Made by a program: the position numbers and the translations under genes. Shown one piece after another: positions 32,804-45,404 of a DNA stretch of 64,000 bases (within the stretch, counting starts at the first letter, position 1; every line of letters begins with the position of its first letter). This DNA comes from Gaeumannomyces sp. JS-464 (Eukaryota; Ascomycota; Sordariomycetes; Magnaporthales; Magnaporthaceae), in the NCBI GenBank assembly GCA_002197995.1, contig NGZR01000009.1, positions 1 through 64,000 of the forward strand, read 5' to 3'. The notes under the pieces were generated by a model that did no database searches, was not told the DNA's origin, and worked only from the letters and a program-made list of their open reading frames with translations.

Positions 32804-34343
32804 ATGACTGCAGACGAGAGGCGCTTCCGCATCATTGTTGTGGGCGCCGGCATCACTGGCCTGGTGGCGTCCAATTACCTGCAGCGTCTCGGCATCGATC
32901 ATGTCGTATTGGAGAAGCACAGAGACGTGGCGCCCGCCACTGGCGGTGTCATTTCCATGTGGCCCCATGCCGTCAGGATATTGCAACAGATCGGCTGCTT
33001 GGAGGCCGTCAAGCGTGTTTCCAAGCCGTACACACGCATCCTGACCCGTGGACAGGACGGGAAGCTTTTGCTCGATAGCGGGCTATTGGAGCAGCTGTGG
33101 GTGAGGTAAGCGGCCCTCTAACAATGACATGATGAGTAAATGCCAAGAGCAGAACGGCGCTGACATGGTGCCCACCTCCGCAACCACACAGCCACGGGGC
33201 GCCGGCCTACCCCGTCAACAGACAGACCTTCCTGCAGATTTTGTACGACGGGCTGCCTGACAAATCATTCATTCACACGGGCGTGGCCATGGAGACCATC
33301 GAACAGTACCCAGACGGCGTCAAGGTCCGGCTCGCCGACGGCCGGGTAGAGACGGGAGACATGGTGCTTGGCTGCGATGGCGTCCACAGCCTGACGCGCA
33401 GTCTGATGTGGGAGCACGCTGCGCGTGCGTCTCCAGGCCTCATCCAGGCGAGCGAGAAGACGTCGCTCAAAACCCTGCACGAGGCGCTGTTGGTCAACGC
33501 GCCGCCCATGACGGAGCAGCTGGATGGCGACAGCAACCTCGTCGTTACGCAGGCGCCCGACCTCTGCTTCATCATCGTCTCTCAGCCAGACGCCACGTAC
33601 CTGTTCGCCATCGTGCCCATCAAGCCTGGCCCTTTTCCTGGCCCCACCGCTGCCGCTTCACCGAGGCGGATGCCGAGGCCATGGCTGAGCGCATCGCCGA
33701 CCGCCCCGTGACCGACGGCGTTTTGTTTTCGGAAATCTGGAAGCGCCGCACGCGCTCGTCCATGGTCTCGCTTGAGGAGGGCGTCATGGACCACTGGCAC
33801 CATGGCCGCATCTGCCTCGTGGGAGATGCGATTCACAAGTCCCAGCCAAACCTGGCCTTGGGCGGAAACGCCGCCATGGAAACCGTGGCGTCGCTTATCA
33901 ACCACGTCCAAAACGCTCTTGTCCGGTTCCCTTCCACCTCCTCATCCCCAGCTCAAAGGCCGAGCGGGACCGCCTTGAACATGGCCTTCGCCGCCTACCA
34001 GTCCCAGGAGCGGGGCCGCATGCGCTGGCTGAGAGACCTATGTAGCACCGTGGGGAAGATGCAGATGTACGCCACTCCCTGGCATCGGCTGCTGGCCCAG
34101 TGGCTCGTCCCGCGCCTTGTGGGCGATGGCACCTTGGCCGATCAAATCAGTACCTACATCGCTGGCGCGCCACGCATGACCTTTCTGCCGTCCATCGGCC
34201 TTCCAAAGGGGCGCATCCCCTGGACTGACGAGCAGGAGAAAGGAGACTCGAGCGTTGCTCGAGTGGCAGAGCCGTATATTGCCGAGAACAGCATGGGGAA
34301 CGGAAGTCTTGAACGGCAGCTCCGAGTTTCCACCGCCGCGTAA
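32804..34343 (+). CDS. PaxM-type FAD-dependent monooxygenase (one frame break)
   Basis: Two exons (32804-33105, 33192-34343; intron 33106-33191, GTAAGC...CACAG) encode about 485 residues. The FAD Rossmann motif IVVGAGITGLVASNYLQRLG is near residue 10, and VLEKHRDVAPATGG follows. The DG motif is VLGCDGVHSLTRSL. The GD motif is ICLVGDAIHKSQPNLALGG. The C-terminal part (YATPWHRLLAQWLVPRL ... RMTFLP ... IPWTDEQ) matches the layout of fungal PaxM/meroterpenoid-type epoxidases by eye. A single base is missing in the CCTTTTCC run at 33631-33638; the frame is otherwise open to TAA at 34341-34343. A C-terminal hydrophobic stretch suggests membrane association. Predicted activity is NAD(P)H- and O2-dependent epoxidation or hydroxylation. 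The substrate is unknown but likely the PKS product. Confidence 0.85.
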
Positions 34344-35741
34344 AGCAGCATCAGCTGGACTAGCAAAAGCAGCCTGGTTGACGCATGATAGTTGGATAAA
34401 GTACCTTAAAATGTATTTTCTAGTTTTGGCTGCAGCTATCACATATGTGAAACAATCTTTTTTGAAGTACATGGCAGACGGAGCTGTCGTTCCACGCTAA
34501 TACTATTGTTCCTAGTGGGTAGGCTAGGGGAGGCAAGTTGCGATTCTAGTCTTTAAAACAAGAAGACGGCAACGGCAACGAGGTATGGCTCAAAAGAAGA
34601 ACGTAAAGTAACAAAGAAGTGGTGCTTGCAGTAAAGGACAGTAAAAGCTATGCTCATTATTGCAGATATTAAAAAGGGGCCATGTCGTGACAAAGCGCGG
34701 CAGCTGCCGTGATGGGATCCGGGCCAGGCCGGACCGAAGCTCGGTTGGGTTTGTAAAGTCCGGGCCGGCTGGCGCTGGGCCAGCTTACTTGGTATACCTA
34801 GGTGGGTAACACGCAAACATAATCAAGCCTAGCACAAGCGCCGACAACACAATACGCGCTTTGCACTTACCAGGTACAGCCACGTCCTGCCGCATTACGC
34901 GGTGAGCCCGGCTGCTGGCTGCCGGCAGCGGCTAGCCACCGAGTGATGAAACGATCTCGTGGTGGAAGGAGAGAAACGCCAGCCGGCGATACCGTTTTGT
35001 ATTGTCGGTGACAAGGTGTCGAACAGCGGCAGAGTAAAGAAAAGTATCATGACGGTTAGGAGAATCCACGAGACGTAAAGCGAGAAAGCTTTGGCTTACT
35101 CGGCAGTTAGCCGGTCGCGCTTGCTACCTTTTGTCTGAGAGCCGCCTGGGTTAACTTGTCGCGGACAGTGGCAAGGATGGCGGCGAACGAGCCGTCCGAT
35201 TCCAGGAAAGGCCACGGAGTGGTGAAATTGATAGCGAGTATGCCCGACGCGCAGCGTAAGCTGGCCGAAGTGGCGCCATAGTTGTCGTTCTGGTCCGAGG
35301 ATTGCTGGCAATGGCAAGATGTTGTTGCTTGGAATTGTCCTGTGTGGTCCGGTTGTTTGGCTCGAACCAGCGAGCGACATCCATTCCACGAGTTTGTGCA
35401 TGTCCGCCATTGATAAGAAGCAAAGCCGCTGCGCTGCTCGGCCAAGTTCGGCCCGCCACTCCCGAGCCTCCGTGCTGACAGAAAAGCCCCTTTCTCAGCG
35501 CCCGACGGAACAGACGGCGCCGTAACCCCTTAGCCGGTGCTGCCGGACCGAATGCATAGTTGAGGAAAGCGGCACATGCGCTGTGGACTGGTGCTTGGCT
35601 TTAAAAGACACGTCGGCGTCGCATCGTGTTTGTCAAGCGAGCCTCCTGTCAACTCACGCCTCCACCACTCAGCCCCTTTTCCTCTTGCCCGTAACGGAAT
35701 CGACACTGGCAATAGTGTAAGTTTGCCTTACTCACCACACA
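34344..35741. other. Intergenic region, nothing firmly recognised
   Basis: About 1.4 kb separate two plus-strand monooxygenase genes. Minus-strand open frames of 102-112 codons at 35096-35459 overlap one another and show no domain I can name. The rest is 3' and 5' flank. Confidence 0.4.
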
Positions 35742-37574
35742 ATGCCCACTTCGAGCCCGCAGCCAGAACAGTTCGACGTCGCCGTCGTGGGCGCGGGATG
35801 GAACGGCCTCATTTCGGCCAAGACATACCTCGACTTCTGTCCTTCGGCCCGGCTCGTCATTATAGATGACCAGGCCACCGTCGGCGGAGTCTGGAGCAAG
35901 GCTAGGATCTACCCGACTCTGTTCGCACAGATCAAGCATGGCATGTTCGAGTATTCGTTCTACCCGATGCGCCATGAGGGCATCACCGAAGATGGTTATG
36001 TTTCGGGCGACACCATTCATCAGTATCTGGCAGATTTTGCCCACGACTTTGGCCTCACCGCAAGAGCCCGGCTGTCGACCACGGTGACGAGCGTGGCTCA
36101 GCTGCCAGATCGCCGCTGGCGCCTTGAAATCGCCGGCTCTGCGCCCATCGAGTGCGAAAAGCTCATCTATGCCTCGGGCGCCGTCTCACATCCCGTCGTG
36201 CCCACCTGGCCGACCGCCGCCACCTTCACCGCGCCCATCATCCACTCGCACGATGTGGGCATGCACTTGGACCAGCTGCAAGCCACGGGCACTGCCACCG
36301 TCGTGGGCGGCGCCAAATCGTCGTACGACACCGTCTTCCTGCTGCTCAAAGCCGGCAAGCGCGTGCACTGGATCATCCGCGACAGCGGGGGTGGGCCGCT
36401 GGCCATCATGCCGCCGACCCTGCTCGGCCGTTTCAACACCATGGATGTGCTTACCATGGGCGTCACCACCATGATGGGCGCTTGCGTTTTCAACACGGAC
36501 GGCCCTGCCCTCCAGTTCCTGCAACGCACCATTCTCGGCCGGTTCCTGGCATGGCTGTACTGGTATATTGTGAACTGGCTCGCAGATTCCCACGCCGGCT
36601 ACTCCAAGTCCGATAACGCGCGCAAGCTGAGACCCTTGCCTCACGGAAACGGGTAAGACTCACCTCCATTCCGACCCCATCTTGACTTGCTCGTTCAGGG
36701 GCCACTCGCTCTAACCTGGCTATGCGTACGAAGCATGTTCTGGGGAAACGCGGGCGTGGGCGCCGCCAGCGTGCCGCATTTCTGGCGAACGTTCCACTCG
36801 GGCGACTGCACCGTGCACCGGGCGGGCATCGCGTCGCTGGGCGAGGACAACACGATCCACCTCGACGACGGCAGCGCGCCCTTCAAGACGGACTATGTGG
36901 TGCTGTGCACCGGCTTCGACAAGTCGTACCACGTCTTCGACGACGCGACTCTGCGCCGCTGCGGCCTGGTCCCGGACCCGGACCCGGCCGAGCAGGAGAA
37001 GTGGGCGCGCCTCGACGCCGAGGCCGTCGAGCGCGTCGACGAGCTGCTGCCTATGCTCAAGACGCCTCCGGCTGCGCTCCATGGCGGCAAGCTCCCCGCC
37101 AAGACGGCGGGCGGGCGCAAACTCCTGCACGGGCCGAACCGGCACTACCGGTGGCTGGTGTCGCCGACGCTCGCCGCTGAGGGCGACCGGTCCGTCTACT
37201 TCCCCGGTTTCATCCACTCCATCTACACGCCCGTCGTGTCCGAGACTCAGGCTCTCTGGGGCGTGGCTTTCCTGCTGGGCTTGCTGGATCTGCCCTCGAA
37301 GCAAGAAATGGAACAGGACGTGGCGACATGGAACGTCTGGACGCGGAAGCGATACGTGGTGCAAGGCCCCAAGAACGCATACGGCATCTACGACTTTATA
37401 TCGTACATTAATGTTTTGCTCCATGACCTCGGCGTCACCGTTCATCGTCGCAAAAGGAGCTGGTTTGCCAAGTTGTTTGCCCCAACTTACCCGACACAAT
37501 ATGCTGGCATGCAAGATCAGTTCCGGCAGCTCATAGCCGCCAAGCAATCTAAAGCTAAGCTGCGCAAGGTTTGA
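35742..37574 (+). CDS. Flavin-dependent monooxygenase, FMO/BVMO-like
   Basis: Two exons (35742-36652, 36734-37574; intron 36653-36733, GTAAGA...CGAAG, branch CTCTAACC) encode an intact 583-residue protein. The FAD-binding fold begins VAVVGAGWNGLISAKTYLDF (about residue 12), followed by TVGGVWSKARIYPTL, typical of the FMO/Baeyer-Villiger group. The second, NADPH-binding fold reads TATVVGGAKSSYDTVFLLL (about residue 185), with GGAKS in place of the usual GxGxSA. The late FAD contact YVVLCTGFDKSYHVF is present. Hydrophobic segments near 36540-36590 suggest membrane contact. It shares orientation with the PaxM-type gene and is the last candidate cluster gene before the housekeeping block. Substrate is unknown. 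Confidence 0.85.
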
Positions 37575-38426
37575 AACTAGAATGGGGAGTAATTTGCAAC
37601 GGACTAAGCAAAAATATCACCATTCTGTCTGTCCATCCTTCTCTCCTACCTTTTAAATTAGTATTGTGGATATAAATTCAAGCTTTAACTCTTTTATACT
37701 GTCCAAATAAAATGGTGAACTTAAAAATTAGAGCTTTTAAAAAGTAAAGAAGAATGAATTAAAATAACAAGGATTTCTTTGCCTAGAAAAAAAAAGGAAA
37801 CAGGAAAAAATGGTTTATCAGCTGGGAGATCTCCGTGCCAAGAGGAGTACCGGCTCCTACAAAAAAAAAAAAAAAAGCGCCAAGGCTTTGTGGGTTGGCT
37901 GGATCGAAACCGATGAGGGTTAGCGCCTCCTTTGTGAGCACACACCGGTTTCCATGCATCCCCTCCTCGTTCCCCGGTTTGAAGGCGCAATGGGCATGTT
38001 GAGGAGGGCAGATGTTAATAAGGGAATCATTCTCCCGGTCCTACAAGGGATCGATCGTGTAAAAGGGTAAACGTTTTGAGCTTGATCGGAATAGCTGGTC
38101 TTGTTTCTTTGATGTTTGGTAGGGAAAGGAGAAAATAGAATAGGAAATAGGAAAGGAAATAGGACCAAGAAAAGGCCGAGACGGATAGCGACAAGGACCT
38201 GGTGCCTACGTCTCCCAACTCGGTCGCGAAGTTCACACCTAGCTATAAACTTGAGTTTGGTGATCACGCTTTCGACGTGATTGCGCCAAAAGATGCTCGA
38301 ATTAGCTAGTGCCGGACGTTATATGCGCGCCAAGTATTTGTTAGCTTTATTTATCTATCTATCGGATTTTTAGCGACTGGACTCTCAAGTTCCCTTGTCT
38401 CGACTGCCGCCCCGCTGTCTATGTAT
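37575..38426. other. Convergent 3' flank, AT-rich
   Basis: Region between the ends of the monooxygenase (plus) and TRS130 (minus). It contains a 16-A tract at 37861-37876. No gene is seen. Confidence 0.5.
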
Positions 38427-41400
38427 TCAGCATTTGCTTTCTAGAACCAACGGCCCCCCTCCCGGCCCACTGGCGTCCAGGCTGAGCGTGACCTTTTGCC
38501 GACTGGTCGCAACATGGATCGTCTCGCCCAGATTCTTGTAGTCAGTTTCGCAGTGGACGACGCGGTCGATCGTCTCGGCCGTCATCTGTCGCCGGTGTTG
38601 TGTGCCACGAGGGCTCGTCTCGGCGCTTTCGATGTTTGGCAACCCACCTCGAACTTCGCGAATCTCGACAGAGGGTAAGGCAGCCAGCCTTCGCGAAGCG
38701 GAACGAGCAGCAAGGGTATGTCGGCCTCGGTCTGGGGCATCGACAATACTCCCTTGGCATAGGCGTCAGTTGCCGCGGTGTCGTGCGGGTCAGATACCCC
38801 TGGGATGACAAAATTCCCCTTGCGCCGCCCGCCAAGCAGCCATGTGTCTTGTGGCGCCGTAACTTCGTACGTGAACTCAACGTCCTCTGCAGCCGGCGGC
38901 CCAGGGACGTCGGTGTCTGGGTGTCCCGTATCCCAGATTCGAGACCATTTTAGGCGCAGTGTGGCAGGCATCAGCTGGTTGACCTGCCACGGTGGCCTGG
39001 CCAGCATGCCCCGGTACAACGACAGCAGGGTCTGCAGGCCGGTGCAGTTGAATGTCGGCAGTGTGGACAATCGTGATTGATGGAACGTCGACCGGGATGG
39101 AGATGGACCGAAGTTGCGTCGTGTTTGGGTTTGGTGTAATCAGCGGTAGTTGTGGGCGCCGTTCTTGCCACGTCCGCATGAATGCGGCCAGCTTGAGAAC
39201 GTGTCCGTCGTTGTCTAGTCCGTGGCTCGCCAAGGCTGAAAATTCAGCCTCCCAGTGGACGCCCACGAGGAACGAAGTCGAAATCGACCCCAGCATCACG
39301 GCTCTCTCCATCTCATAGGCCGAGATTAGTCCGCCCGTGCGTGTGTGAGAGCGGTGCTGACAGCTAGGCGGGATACGGCCGTAGAGAATGGTCAGGTCCT
39401 CTGTCCGTCTCGGCTTCAAAGGCTTCCCAGTGATGTTTGGATGGATGCCTCGATTTCCTCCTGCACCACGCTGTAGTGTAGCTTCAGGTACATGGTTTTC
39501 CGCGTCTTGGGACCGGCGACCTTCGACCCTGGCTTTCGGCTGATCTTGTAGAGAAGGCTAGCTGGTTGCCGTGGAAATACCACGATGGCATCGCCCTCGC
39601 CACCTCCCTGATGTGCGTCGGCAGTGGGCGGCGACACCCCGCCAAAATCGGGAGCGAAAAGATCCGATTCTATGAGCTCGCTGGCAAACAGACGCAGCGG
39701 GCTGGAGCTGGCAGTTGACACGGTGAATCGGGAGAAGAGGGCGTTGTGCTTGAAGACGTCCTGAACATTAACCCCAAGCGCGAGAGCAATGTCGACAGAC
39801 GGCGTCTTCACGAATTCGAATGTAGGTCCCCCTTCTTCGGTGCGGTACGACACCTCGATCCGAACGGCGACAGTCGGCACTTCCTGCTCCACTGTGTAGG
39901 GAAACTGCAACTTCACCGATGCCTCCTTTCCCAGGGCGCCCAGGTGGAAAAGGCCTCCATCTGGCGGGCTGAGGGACTTCAATCCACCATCATCTGGGGA
40001 CTCTACCAGCTTGGCCTCGGCAGTGAGCAGCCGTAGTCCGCCTGTTGCAGCTCGCACTCGGAGGTCGCAGCTCGCGACTCGGTTCCAGCCGGTTGAGAGA
40101 CTCACTTCGAGACAATTTGTTGTATCGAGCCGGATGTGCTTCGCGGCGGACAGCTGTACGTCCAGTGCCTTGGCTGTCTGGAATATCACCACTTTCGTAT
40201 TGGAAAGAAAGTCGGGCTCGGGGATGTTATGAGACCGTTCATGGTGAAGGAGAACACGATTGCATCGGAGCTTGACTTGATCGACTTCGTACGTGCCGGG
40301 AACAGATATCTGGATACGCGTGGTCGGGTTAGAAAGCAAAATAGGATGCGGAGTTGCAACGGGCAAAGGCAAAACGGCACGCGAGGGGGAAAATCAGTGT
40401 GGTTTTTGGGCGTGGATGAACTTACATTGCTGTGGAGCTCAATCTTGTTCTTGCCTGGCTTCAAAGTGATCGGTTCTCTTATGGCCAGCCAGATCTCTTT
40501 GGTCCCCCCTGAGCTGAGACTTGTCATCCTCACCATGGCGTCGTCAAGCTCTAGCTCGTCTGCCAGGAGACTGCGTAGCGTCAAGCTAAGCGAGAAGCTA
40601 TCCTGTCCTTCGATGTATCTCGGTGGCCCGTCGACGCCGATGTCGAAAAAGAAATCCCGGAGCGGCACGGGGATGTCGTGAGCCATATCCTTTGTTGTCC
40701 GCATGACATCGGGGAGGAAGCCCCTGACGGCGGCAGTGTCTGGAAAACGGAGGGTCCCCGCGCGACGAGCTGATTTTCTTTGTCTCTGACGGTCATTTTC
40801 GGCAATGGCAGCCTTGGAGAGAAGTTTCAACACAACTTTGACGTAGTCCTGTCTCTTATCCAGCTCCTTCAAACACTTCGAGTACATGACGAGCATGGAT
40901 AACTCGAGCAGACTCCAGCCCCTTTCGGCAAAGAAAGGTATGGCGTTAACAAAATGGGTGGTTGCCTCTCTGAACTCTCGCAGGTGATATTTGAGCACGG
41001 CCATGTCCACCATGTTTGCCTTAACTGAGTGCGTATAGCTTGCGACGGCGTAGTGGCGAAGCGCTTTAAGTGTCAGCGTCTCGTACAGTCGATAGAAGTC
41101 GTCTTTTTGATCAAGTGCAGTTCGGAGAAGCCTGTTGCCCACACCGGCTAGAGAGTGGCAACCTGTATCACCGAATGGGGTTGCGTCTGACTGGCCTGCA
41201 TCGCCGTCCTTCCCGCCCTCGAGTGTGGTGTCGTCGAGAGCCACGTCCTTCATGTCATTGGTATCAGGCTCCCCAACCAGCGGAACAGAGTCCCAACCAT
41301 CGGTCCAGCCACGCTTCTTCCCGCAGTCCTTCAATATGTTCCTTGAGAGCGTGTAGAGCTCCGCCCTTCGAGCAGCAAGATCTTCCAGGCCGACCTTGAG

Positions 41401-43476
41401 GAACTGAGAGTGGGCTAGATCGGAGGGCTGACCTGGGCCTGGGAATATTCCGGGGCTGAGCGGAGGCCGAGCACCTGGCGAAGCATGGTGTGAGGATGTT
41501 CTGGCTGGATGCATCGTCGTTTTTGGCTCCGGGATCTGGATCTTGGGCTCGGGATCGTCGCTCACGGTAAGGGTCGACTCAGGGATAGGAAGGGCCTTGG
41601 TTGATGTCTGCGCGAGGATTTGGTGGGCAACAGAGAAGGCGAAAGAGGAGATCATGTTGTCAACAACCTCTAATACTTTTGGGGGCAAGCTGGCTTCGCC
41701 CGGAGTTGCGGCGGCCGACCCCACGCGACCATTGCCTTTCAGGTCGGCGAGGCAGGCAAGAATGTCTCGCCGCATGACTTGCGACACGGATGGTATGAAC
41801 TCGAGGGTTCGGCGGCACACCTCAGCGAGCATGGAAAGGTTCTCGGCCTCGTTGGCGGGCTTGTTGTTCCCAATGTGGGGGGTCCGGGGCGCGACACCGT
41901 GTAGCAGCGACTGCTGCTGCTCTCTGGTCTTGGCCAGGAGTTCCTCTCGGGTTGCTGTCGCATTGCCGAGACGGAAGAGGAGAGCTATCTGCCTCGCAAA
42001 TATGTAGCACCTGAAATCAAACACCGATACGTTGTTGGCTAGAATCAGCTCTCGATATGGCTTCTTGCTGACCGTGATCGGGATGTCCACGTCGTGCCCA
42101 TCGTCGGGAGGGGGCGCGAGGGGCGAGGCAGCTAGGGTATCGCCGGGAGCGTTGGGGTTTTCCGCCTGCAGGTCCACGGGCTTTTCGTCTTCCAGGGAGT
42201 CTTCGTCATCGGCGCCGCTGTCAAGTGCCGCCAATGCGCGGTGGGCGACTCGGCTCAGCTCTTCAGTATAGCCCAGCAAGGTTCCCCCGTGGGCCTCTGC
42301 CGACCCCGACAAGGCCTGGTCCTGGATGATGGTGTCCAGGCCCACGCTCAGCTCGTCATAGCCGACAAGGGCGTCGTCCACGAGCCCCACGCTCTCGAAG
42401 CCTCGGGCTAAGCCCTCCTTGAGAATGAAGAAGGTGCAAAAGTTCCAACCGGGCAGAACCCTCTGCGCGTCCTTTTCCTTGATGTCTTCCTCGTACTGAC
42501 TGACGCGCATGTCAAATGAAGACAGAATCAAGGCTTTCATCTTGGCGATCAAATCGGCCCAGGCGTTTTCGACGTCCTGGGAGGTCTCCGTGTATCCAGT
42601 CGGGACGGCGGGCACGACTCGAGGGAGGAGGTCGTAGGGAACATCGTTGATGCCGATGCGAATCTGTGCGACCCGATCGACGGCGCCTTTCGGCGAGCTG
42701 TTGAAGTCTGCCAGCATCTTTTCCAGCAACGTCGAGGTGCTGCCCCTCCATCGCGAAGCGACCTTGGCTTCAGATGCCGAGTCGCCCTTTCCCGTGACCC
42801 TTGGTTGTGTGGCTGCGGCCGTGTTTGGGATAACGACGTGTACGATGAGCCACTCGAACGCATCGTGGTTCTCGGCGTTGCTCGTTTTCTTAGAGCCGTG
42901 CGCAGGAGGTGTGTTCTGCTTCACCCATTCGCGGATCTCGGAGCGTGTCTGCGATTTGTATGTGTCGTTGTCGTCGCATCGGACAAGCAAGAGCTTCAGA
43001 TAGGGGGTTCGACGCAGTCCGGGGATCTGGTGGCGCCGCTCCCGCGCACCGCCAGCGCGCGAAGCGGCCGCATGAGCGGCGGCATTGTCTGTGGATCCAC
43101 CGGCACCACCACTAATGGCCTGGGTCTGGAAGCCATCCGCACCGCCGTGGCCAGCCGGATCGAACGGCTTGGGGTTCGGCGAAGCGGCAGGGGAGAGAAC
43201 GGCGGATGGCTTCGAAACAGCGCCGGCTGGCACAAGCTCGACGTGGAGCGTATCGATCGACCGCGGAGGTCCAGAATGCGACTTCCAGTGGAGGTTGCGC
43301 AGCGGGAGGAGAGGGACAAGACCAGGTGCGAGCAGCTTGTACAGGTCGTGGGGATCGAAAAACTCGACTGGCCGCAGGAGCGAGTTGGGCGCGGTGTTAG
43401 CAAGCAGAGTCCAGAGCGGGGGAGGGCAGGTGACGGGCATACCGGTAACCTTAGAGGTCGAGTACTGTTGTTCCAT
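38427..43476 (-). CDS. trs130: TRAPP-II complex subunit TRS130/TRAPPC10 (frame breaks near C-terminus)
   Basis: A large subunit of the TRAPP-II tethering complex and Rab exchange factor acting in Golgi traffic. Exon 1 is 34 nt (43443-43476, MEQQYSTSKVT), and intron 43368-43442 leads to VEFFDPHDLYKLLAPGL, the conserved N-terminal motif. Exon 2 (40426-43367) carries PYLKLLLVRCDD, NNVSVFDFRCYIFARQIALL and IELHSN. Intron 40310-40425 leads to ISVPGTYEVDQVKLRC. The C-terminal part has YEMERAVMLGSISTSFLVGV, RSISIPVDVPSITIVHTAD, LLPATL-type NQLMPATLRLKWSRIWDTG, LLGGRRKGNFVIPG and DIPLLLVPLREGWLPYP, then SLDASGPGGGPLVLESKC. Frames change near 39418-39420, near 39000 and at 38673-38675 (CCCC to CCC). 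About 1620 residues in all. Because this subunit is essential in yeast, the breaks are more likely sequence errors than decay. Confidence 0.85.
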
Positions 43477-44015
43477 TGTGAACAGCTTCGGGGTTGGCGG
43501 TTGGTGTCATGACGCGAGAGCGCGGGGGCGGAGTTCGAGGCTGACCTTGGGCGTGCGCGACCGCCGACTCAAAGTCCAGCAGCGAGAACTTGGCCCAGCG
43601 GAACTGGCTGTCGACGTTGAGCTTCTCCGAGCGGTCAGATGCGGCGCCGAGCACCCGACGTAACCTAGTGGATTCCAGCCTGGACTGCCCGGAATGGAGC
43701 CTATGTTGCGCGCGCTGCCCTGGCCGCGACTGGGCTGCTCGTCACCGCCCCTGCAGCCGCCGCCGATAAGATAACATCGCCGAAAATGGAAGGCGGTCAG
43801 TGACTAAGACACCCAACAACCAATACTTCCGTCCCGTGTGCTGCCTCGGCCCCCCGCGGGGCAGACGGGTTCGAGACTGATGAACATGCACGGCAGAAAC
43901 GGACTTGACCTTTGCAACCCCCGCTGCCCGCGCGGCGGCGGAAGTTCCTGTTCTATTCGTCTCTGCGGCAGCCAACAACGTCCATACATCCGTGCCCAAG
44001 TGCCGTCCCGTCGCA
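43477..44015. other. Divergent promoter, TRS130 and MRI1
   Basis: About 540 bp between two divergently transcribed housekeeping genes. No separate gene is seen. Confidence 0.5.
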
Positions 44016-45273
44016 ATGTCTAGCCTCCAGGCCATCAAATACACCCGCGGCAAGCTCGAGGTCCTGGACCAGCTTCGCCTGCCCCACGAGCACCATTACG
44101 ATGTGATTTCCACGAGCGAGGAAGCCTTTGATTGCATCCGGTCCATGCGGGTCCGAGGCGCGCCGGCCATAGCCATCGTCGCTAGCCTGGCGCACGCGGT
44201 TGAGCTCCACGCCGGCAGCTGCAGTATGTCTGTCCGCTTTCGTTCCTTGGCATTCTCGCCTCCCCTCCACTCTTCTGGACCACTTTGACACTCGCACAGC
44301 TGCCGCAACTCCCGCGGAGGCCATCGCCTATATCGACTCGCGTCTAGACTACCTCAAAGAGAGCCGGCCGACAGCTGTGGACCTCAGCAACGCTATTTCG
44401 CTCTTGAAGCTGGCCATCCGAGAGGTGGACATCGCCAACCTGCAAGGCTCTGAGGCCAAGGCGAGGATATCGGAATCGTATATCGAGGCGGCAGAAAAGA
44501 TACTGGAAAAGGACCTCCAAGCCAACCTGTCCATCGGCGATTTCGGCGCTAGCTGGCTCCAGGGGCAACACAAGGCCACTCCTGAGCGCCGCATTTCGGT
44601 GCTTACGCATTGCAACACGGGTTCTCTGGCCACATCCGGGCACGGAACCGCACTCGGCATCATCCGCTCGCTCTTTGCGCGCAACCTGCTCAACCACGCA
44701 TTCTGCACCGAGACGCGCCCCTACAATCAGGGCAGCCGCCTCACCTCGTTTGAGCTTGTGTTTGAAGGCATCCCCAGCACCTTGATCACCGACTCAATGG
44801 CGGGTGCGCTCTTCGCGCAGCGCAAGGAAGCCATGAACATTGGCGCCGTCATCGTGGGCGCCGACCGCGTGGTGCGCAACGGCGACACGGCCAACAAGGT
44901 GGGCACCTACGCACTGGCCGTGCTCGCACGCCATCATGGCATCAAATTTGTCGTCGCCGCCCCGACGACAAGCATCGACCTAGAGACCCCCACGGGAGCC
45001 GGCATCAAGATCGAGGAGAGGAAAAAGGAGGAGCTCACGCAGATCACGGGTGCCGTTGTCAACAGCGACGGCACCGTCGATCCTTCTCGCTCGGTCAAGG
45101 TCGCCGTCGCCGATCAACGTATCGGGGTTTGGAACCCGGCATTCGACGTCACCCCGCACGATCTTATTGACGTCATAGTCACCGAGAAGGGCACCGTGCT
45201 GAAGGGCTCTGACGGTCGGTTCGATTTCCGGCACGTAATGCCCGAGCGGTGGGCCAAGCTGGACCGCTGCTAA
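44016..45273 (+). CDS. mri1: Methylthioribose-1-phosphate isomerase
   Basis: Two exons (44016-44223, 44300-45273; intron 44224-44299, GTATGT...GCACAG) encode an intact 393-residue enzyme of the methionine salvage pathway. It converts 5-methylthioribose-1-phosphate to 5-methylthioribulose-1-phosphate and is related to eIF2B alpha/beta/delta subunits. Family motifs visible are [56 protein letters not shown] (with the catalytic Cys), [38 protein letters not shown] (with the catalytic Asp), and [17 protein letters not shown]. Length fits the family. The start is the Met of [12 protein letters not shown], where the conserved region begins. Confidence 0.93.
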
Positions 45274-45404
45274 ATGCTAGCGGCTGTTTGAGTATGTATT
45301 TCTGTACTTTGTTTCTCACAGCGTTTCTAGACGCCCATGTAAATATGTGGATAGCCAGCCTGCCGAGGTTCCTATCGCACATTGGCGGGTATAAGCTTCA
45401 ACAG

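Noticed and set aside
35096..35459. Overlapping minus-strand open frames between the two monooxygenases
   Set aside because: Three frames are open at once with no domain, conserved motif or splice structure that I can support.
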